From Xenophilus sp. L33 (GTDB taxonomy: Bacteria > Pseudomonadota > Gammaproteobacteria > Burkholderiales > Burkholderiaceae_C), in the NCBI RefSeq assembly GCF_009765735.1, contig NZ_LMUW01000176.1, forward strand, positions 1 to 64,000: a stretch of 64,000 bases of DNA. Reading direction: 5' to 3'. Below, piece after piece: positions 61,093 through 64,000 of this stretch. The translations under genes and the position numbers were made by a program. Within the stretch, counting starts at the first letter, position 1. Each line of letters opens with the position of its first letter. The notes under the pieces are model-generated. The model was not told the DNA's origin, did no database searches, and worked only from the letters and a program-made list of their open reading frames with translations.

Positions 61093-62067
61093 TCAGAAGA
61101 CCGACTTGGGGTTGTAGAACTTGTCGACGTTGCCCTTGGTGATGGCCACCGGCGGCGTGTAGCTCATCTTCGGCACGTCCTTGACCTCGCCCTTGACCGC
61201 CTTGACGCCGATGTCGACCGCGGTGCGCGCGACCAGCGCCGGATCGTTCAAGCCGGTGACGCCGTACTTGCCTTCCTTGATGAGCGCCAACGCTTCCTTC
61301 TGGCCGTCGGCGGCCGCGACCAGCATCACGTCGGAGCGCTTGGCGGCGTCGATCGCGCGGCCGGCGCCCAGCAGCATGCTGTCGTTCTCGCTGAGCACCA
61401 TGTTGAAGCTCTTGTTGGCGACCAGCAGGTCTTCCATCGCCTTCAGGCCGCCTTCGTCGTTCCAGTTGCCCCAGCCCTGGCCGAGCACCTCGACGTCGGC
61501 CTTGCCGAACTTGCGCAGCTGCGCTTCCATGATGCCGGACAGCACGCCCAGGCGTCGTTCCTGGCCGACCGGATTGCCCTTCTCGCCCGACAGCAGCACC
61601 ATCTTGATCGGCTTGTTGCCCATCTGGTCGACCACCCAGTTGCCCACCAGCTGGCCGTTCTGCGAATTGGACGACTGCACCTGGGTCACGAAGTTGGCCT
61701 TCGGGTTGAGCGTGCTGTCGATCACCACCACTTTCACGCCGTGCGCGGTCGCGTCGTTGACCGCGTTCACCATGCCGTCGACGTCTGCCGGGTTGATGAT
61801 CAGCAGCTTGACGCCGCGAGTCACCAGGTCCTCGACGTCGGAGATCTGCTTTTGCAGCTTGCCCTGGGCGTCGGTGCCGATCACCTCGTAGCCCAGTTCG
61901 GCGCCGCGGGCCTTGGCGGATTCCATCTGCGCGGCGAAGTACGGCGCCGAGAGCGTCTTCATCGAGACGCCGATCTTGAATTTCTCCTGCGCCAGGGCGG
62001 TGCCCGAGGCGGCGAGCGCGGTGGCGGCGAGTGCGATGGATGCGAGGGTGCGGCGGCTCAAGTTCAT
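61093..62067 (-). CDS. Sugar ABC transporter substrate-binding protein (RbsB-like)
   Basis: 324 residues from the ATG at 62067 with AGGAGAT upstream. The signal peptide is MNLSRRTLASIALAATALAA ending SGTALA. The mature part has KIGVSMKTLSAPYFAAQMES, VKLLIINPADVDGMVNAVND, VVVIDSTLNPKANFVTQVQS and MLVAAADGQKEALALIKEGK. It belongs to the ribose/galactose-type periplasmic binding proteins. The ligand is not readable. Confidence 0.88.
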   Translation of the reverse strand: MNLSRRTLASIALAATALAASGTALAQEKFKIGVSMKTLSAPYFAAQMESAKARGAELGYEVIGTDAQGKLQKQISDVEDLVTRGVKLLIINPADVDGMVNAVNDATAHGVKVVVIDSTLNPKANFVTQVQSSNSQNGQLVGNWVVDQMGNKPIKMVLLSGEKGNPVGQERRLGVLSGIMEAQLRKFGKADVEVLGQGWGNWNDEGGLKAMEDLLVANKSFNMVLSENDSMLLGAGRAIDAAKRSDVMLVAAADGQKEALALIKEGKYGVTGLNDPALVARTAVDIGVKAVKGEVKDVPKMSYTPPVAITKGNVDKFYNPKSVF

Positions 62068-62096
62068 TTCATCTCCTGGTTGATGTGGCGGGCCGT

Positions 62097-63113
62097 TCAG
62101 GCCGCGCTGTGGGTGTTTGCAGGCTTGCCTGCCTGCTCGGCGATGCGGCAGATCGCATCGAATTCGGGTCCGGCGGTGGCGATCTCGACGTCGAAGACTT
62201 CGGCGATCACGCGTGTCCAGCCGTAAATGAAGTAGGTCCAGCCGTCCTCGACCTGCAGCGCGCGCGAGACCTGTTGGCGGCGGGCCTGGTCGAGGAACAG
62301 CAGTTGGCCGCGGTAGTTGAGGTCCCAGGCCACGGCCTGCACCGGGAAGGTAGCGGCGTCGCCGAGCGGCGAGCCGGGCCGGTCCTTGCCGAGGCCGGTG
62401 GCGTTGACCACGAAGGCGCCGGGCCGCAATTGCGCCAGCAGCACGTCGTTGTCGGCACTGCCGGCGATGCGGCGATAGTCGCAGGGCACGTCGAGCGCCA
62501 GCGCGCGATGGATGCGCTCGATCTCCGCGAGCCGTTCGGCCGAGGGGTCGGAGACCACGATGCGGCTCGGCCGGTCGGCACCGCGCGCCGGCTGCATCAG
62601 GTGGCAGCTGAGCGCGATGGTCGAGCCGCCTGCGCCCATGGCGAACAGCTCGGCGCCGGTGCGCTCGAAGTGCCGCGACGGCAGGAAGCCGTCGACCGCC
62701 AGCCCCGAGGTGATCGGGTCCTTGGCATGGCAGACGAAGCGGCCGGCGCGCTTGGACAGGCAGCTGGTCTCGCCCATCGTGCGTGCGTAGCCGTCGATCT
62801 CGTCGAAGAGGTCTTCGCAGGCGGCGAAAAGGTCGATCTTGTGGGTGGTGACCAGCGCGCCCAGCGACAGCGGATCGTCCTTCAGGAACTGCACGACCCG
62901 GCGGTACTCCGCCGCGCTGGCCTGCAGCGGGAAGTCGATGCCCTGCATCTGTACTTCGCCCAGGCCGAGGTGCTCGGCCCAGGCCGGGAACACCTTCATG
63001 ATCGAACTCTGCGCGGTGGTGACGCCGATGAAATAGAAGGTCGGGCGCGACGCGGGCCGCATGGCATTCGCATCCGTGCCCGACCAGGCCACCGCTGACG
63101 AAGAAGCGCTCAT
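62097..63113 (-). CDS. Shikimate dehydrogenase-like NAD(P)-binding protein
   Basis: 338 residues. The N-terminal substrate region has FYFIGVTTAQSSIMKVFPAW and GALVTTHKIDLFAACEDLFD (with the TTHK Lys equivalent of AroE), followed by a nucleotide-binding region with AMGAGGSTIALSCHL. The C-terminal NYRGQLLFLDQARRQQV is AroE-like in layout. It differs from AroE in size and in the substrate motif, and lies between a sugar binding protein and a cupin isomerase, so a sugar or inosose-type dehydrogenase is likelier. It starts at the ATGA overlap with the cupin gene. Confidence 0.72.
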   Translation of the reverse strand: MSASSSAVAWSGTDANAMRPASRPTFYFIGVTTAQSSIMKVFPAWAEHLGLGEVQMQGIDFPLQASAAEYRRVVQFLKDDPLSLGALVTTHKIDLFAACEDLFDEIDGYARTMGETSCLSKRAGRFVCHAKDPITSGLAVDGFLPSRHFERTGAELFAMGAGGSTIALSCHLMQPARGADRPSRIVVSDPSAERLAEIERIHRALALDVPCDYRRIAGSADNDVLLAQLRPGAFVVNATGLGKDRPGSPLGDAATFPVQAVAWDLNYRGQLLFLDQARRQQVSRALQVEDGWTYFIYGWTRVIAEVFDVEIATAGPEFDAICRIAEQAGKPANTHSAA

Positions 63114-63769
63114 GCGGGTGCGCCCTTCGCCTTGGCATTCGCCTGATCCAGGATCTGCTCGAAGGCCCGCACCTCTTCGGCGCTGCGCGACGCATAGTCC
63201 GGATTCGCCTCTTCGCGCCAGCCGCCGCGGCCGTCGTCGACGATGCGCAGGCGCAGCCCGTTGGAGCGCTGGATGATGTCGTAGTCCTGGCCCGAGTCGG
63301 CCGGATAGCAGAAGAGCATCACGAAGTCGTCGCTGCCGATGTTGACCGAGCGATGGATCCAGAACGGCGGCACGTAGCAGGCGACGTTCGGCGTGATCTC
63401 GATCGAGCGGGTCTGGCCGTCGGCCGACTCCATCACCATCAGGCCGCGGCCGCGCAGGCCGAAATACAGCTCGGGCCGGTCGGCCACGGCGTGGATGTGG
63501 CCGCGAGTCATGAAGAACTCGTCGCCGACCTTGCCGGGCGACATGCGCGTCACGCCGGTGATCAGGTCGCCGGCGGCGTCGCTCGGACGGTGGTCGGTCA
63601 CCTCATAGACCACCTCTTCGCCACGCTCGGCCGCCAGCGCGGCGAAGGCCCGCTCGTCGGCATAGAGGCCGGACAGGTCGCGCAGCCGCTTCTGGTAGCG
63701 GCTGCCGGCACCCTGCATGAGGCCGGTATCGAGGTCGACAGAAAAAGCGAGAGGTTCAGGCCATTGCAT
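63110..63769 (-). CDS. Cupin-type glucose-6-phosphate isomerase family protein
   Basis: 219 residues from the ATG at 63769; an ATG at 63781 would add four residues. The metal-binding cupin pattern is very clear: MTRGHIHAVADRPELYFGLR with His/His/Glu, then YVPPFWIHRSVNIG with the fourth His, as in the archaeal-type phosphoglucose isomerases (PF06560). It is the first gene of the long minus-strand operon and interconverts an aldose- and ketose-phosphate. In this setting the substrate may be a pentose phosphate. Confidence 0.82.
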   Translation of the reverse strand: MQWPEPLAFSVDLDTGLMQGAGSRYQKRLRDLSGLYADERAFAALAAERGEEVVYEVTDHRPSDAAGDLITGVTRMSPGKVGDEFFMTRGHIHAVADRPELYFGLRGRGLMVMESADGQTRSIEITPNVACYVPPFWIHRSVNIGSDDFVMLFCYPADSGQDYDIIQRSNGLRLRIVDDGRGGWREEANPDYASRSAEEVRAFEQILDQANAKAKGAPA

Positions 63770-63917
63770 GCAAAGCACCATTTGTTAACGTTAGCGACGC
63801 AGAGTTTATTCACGGACATCTGGAGATATCTCGGGGTTTTACCTAGATTGACGATAGTTTTAATAACGTTTGTAGGAAATAAACTAACGATCATCGAAGC
63901 CCCAACCAGGACAGCCC
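63770..63917. other. Divergent promoter region of the sugar operon
   Basis: 148 nt, AT-rich, between the cupin gene (minus) and the gene starting at 63918 (plus). It holds the 10-bp palindrome GAGATATCTC (63823-63832), the TTAACGTTAG at 63784-63793, ATAACGTTTG near 63863-63872 and AACTAACG near 63885, which share an AACGTT/CTAACG-like core, plus a weak GGGGTTTTACCT resembling the promoter elements at 32315 and 48613. Confidence 0.45.
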
Positions 63918-64000
63918 ATGTGCCCGTCGATCCCGCTTTCCGCTTCACCCGATCCCGCGCCGGCCAAGGCCGACGACGCCCGGCACACGCGCGTGCTGGC
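63918..64000 (+). CDS. N-terminal fragment of an unidentified gene, cut by the window edge
   Basis: 27 codons from the ATG at 63918: MCPSIPLSASPDPAPAKADD, then ARHTRVL. It is Pro/Ala-rich and followed by a basic stretch, without a family signature. Its divergent position opposite the sugar operon makes a transcriptional regulator likely, but this cannot be shown from 27 residues. Confidence 0.35.
   Translation, partial: MCPSIPLSASPDPAPAKADDARHTRVL

Noticed and set aside
1-64000. tRNA, rRNA, insertion sequences, integrase, phage genes or attachment sites
   Set aside because: None could be supported. No transposase motif, terminal inverted repeats with target duplications, or cloverleaf-like T-arm sequence was recognised while reading both strands; a tRNAscan or IS search would be more sensitive.

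Overview
The window is high-GC DNA with dense, mostly unidirectional operons, ATGA/GTGA start-stop overlaps and many SDR, Bug-like/ABC and EthD-type genes. This suggests a betaproteobacterium of the Burkholderiales, probably Comamonadaceae (Variovorax-like). That placement is an inference from gene content and style; no rRNA, tRNA, IS element, CRISPR array or phage gene was seen.

Layout. (1) 1-4.0 kb: end of a catabolic operon (FAD dehydrogenase, tandem EthD protein, two SDRs, a 3-dehydroshikimate-dehydratase-like TIM barrel). (2) 4.0-7.2 kb, minus: a zinc-ribbon/class III cyclase/AAA-ATPase/TPR signalling protein split by an in-frame TAG. (3) 7.9-23.3 kb: a translationally coupled exopolysaccharide or capsule operon: Wza, Wzc, a WecG-GmhA fusion, epimerase, an HddC-GmhB fusion, HddA, three glycosyltransferases, Wzy, Wzx and an acyltransferase. 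It carries the full set of enzymes for GDP-D-glycero-alpha-D-manno-heptose. Its second half is clearly poorer in G+C. A secreted GH12-like protein is encoded convergently at its end.

(4) 24.3-33.2 kb: a second catabolic operon (minus) with relatives of the first one (FAD dehydrogenase, EthD-like, SDR, two TIM barrels) plus a GMC oxidoreductase and an MHS transporter. It faces a TetR gene across a perfect inverted repeat. (5) 33.3-37.5 kb: MFS exporter, nitronate monooxygenase, a frameshifted SDR opposite a LysR gene, and a cupin remnant. (6) 37.7-39.0 kb: a lipoprotein with a Gly/Thr/Ser linker and a propeller-like domain. (7) 39.3-44.1 kb, minus: a TrpX-like ABC importer with a kynurenine-formamidase-like hydrolase, an aspartate-dehydrogenase-like protein and a MarR regulator.

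(8) 44.3-48.4 kb: a FrcBCA-like sugar importer with a ROK regulator, then a 50-residue DUF3563-type gene antisense to the ROK 3' end. (9) 48.7-52.8 kb: crotonase, and an AraC regulator divergent from nitrilase and aldoxime dehydratase (an aldoxime-nitrile-acid route). (10) 52.7-63.8 kb, minus: a large sugar or polyol operon (cupin phosphoglucose isomerase, shikimate-dehydrogenase-like protein, RbsBAC-type importer, FGGY kinase, HAD phosphatase, two SDRs, GldA-like dehydrogenase, UlaG-like lactonase). A gene reading off the right edge starts divergently from it.

Two coding disruptions (the cyclase stop and the SDR frameshift) should be checked against reads before any biological reading is made.
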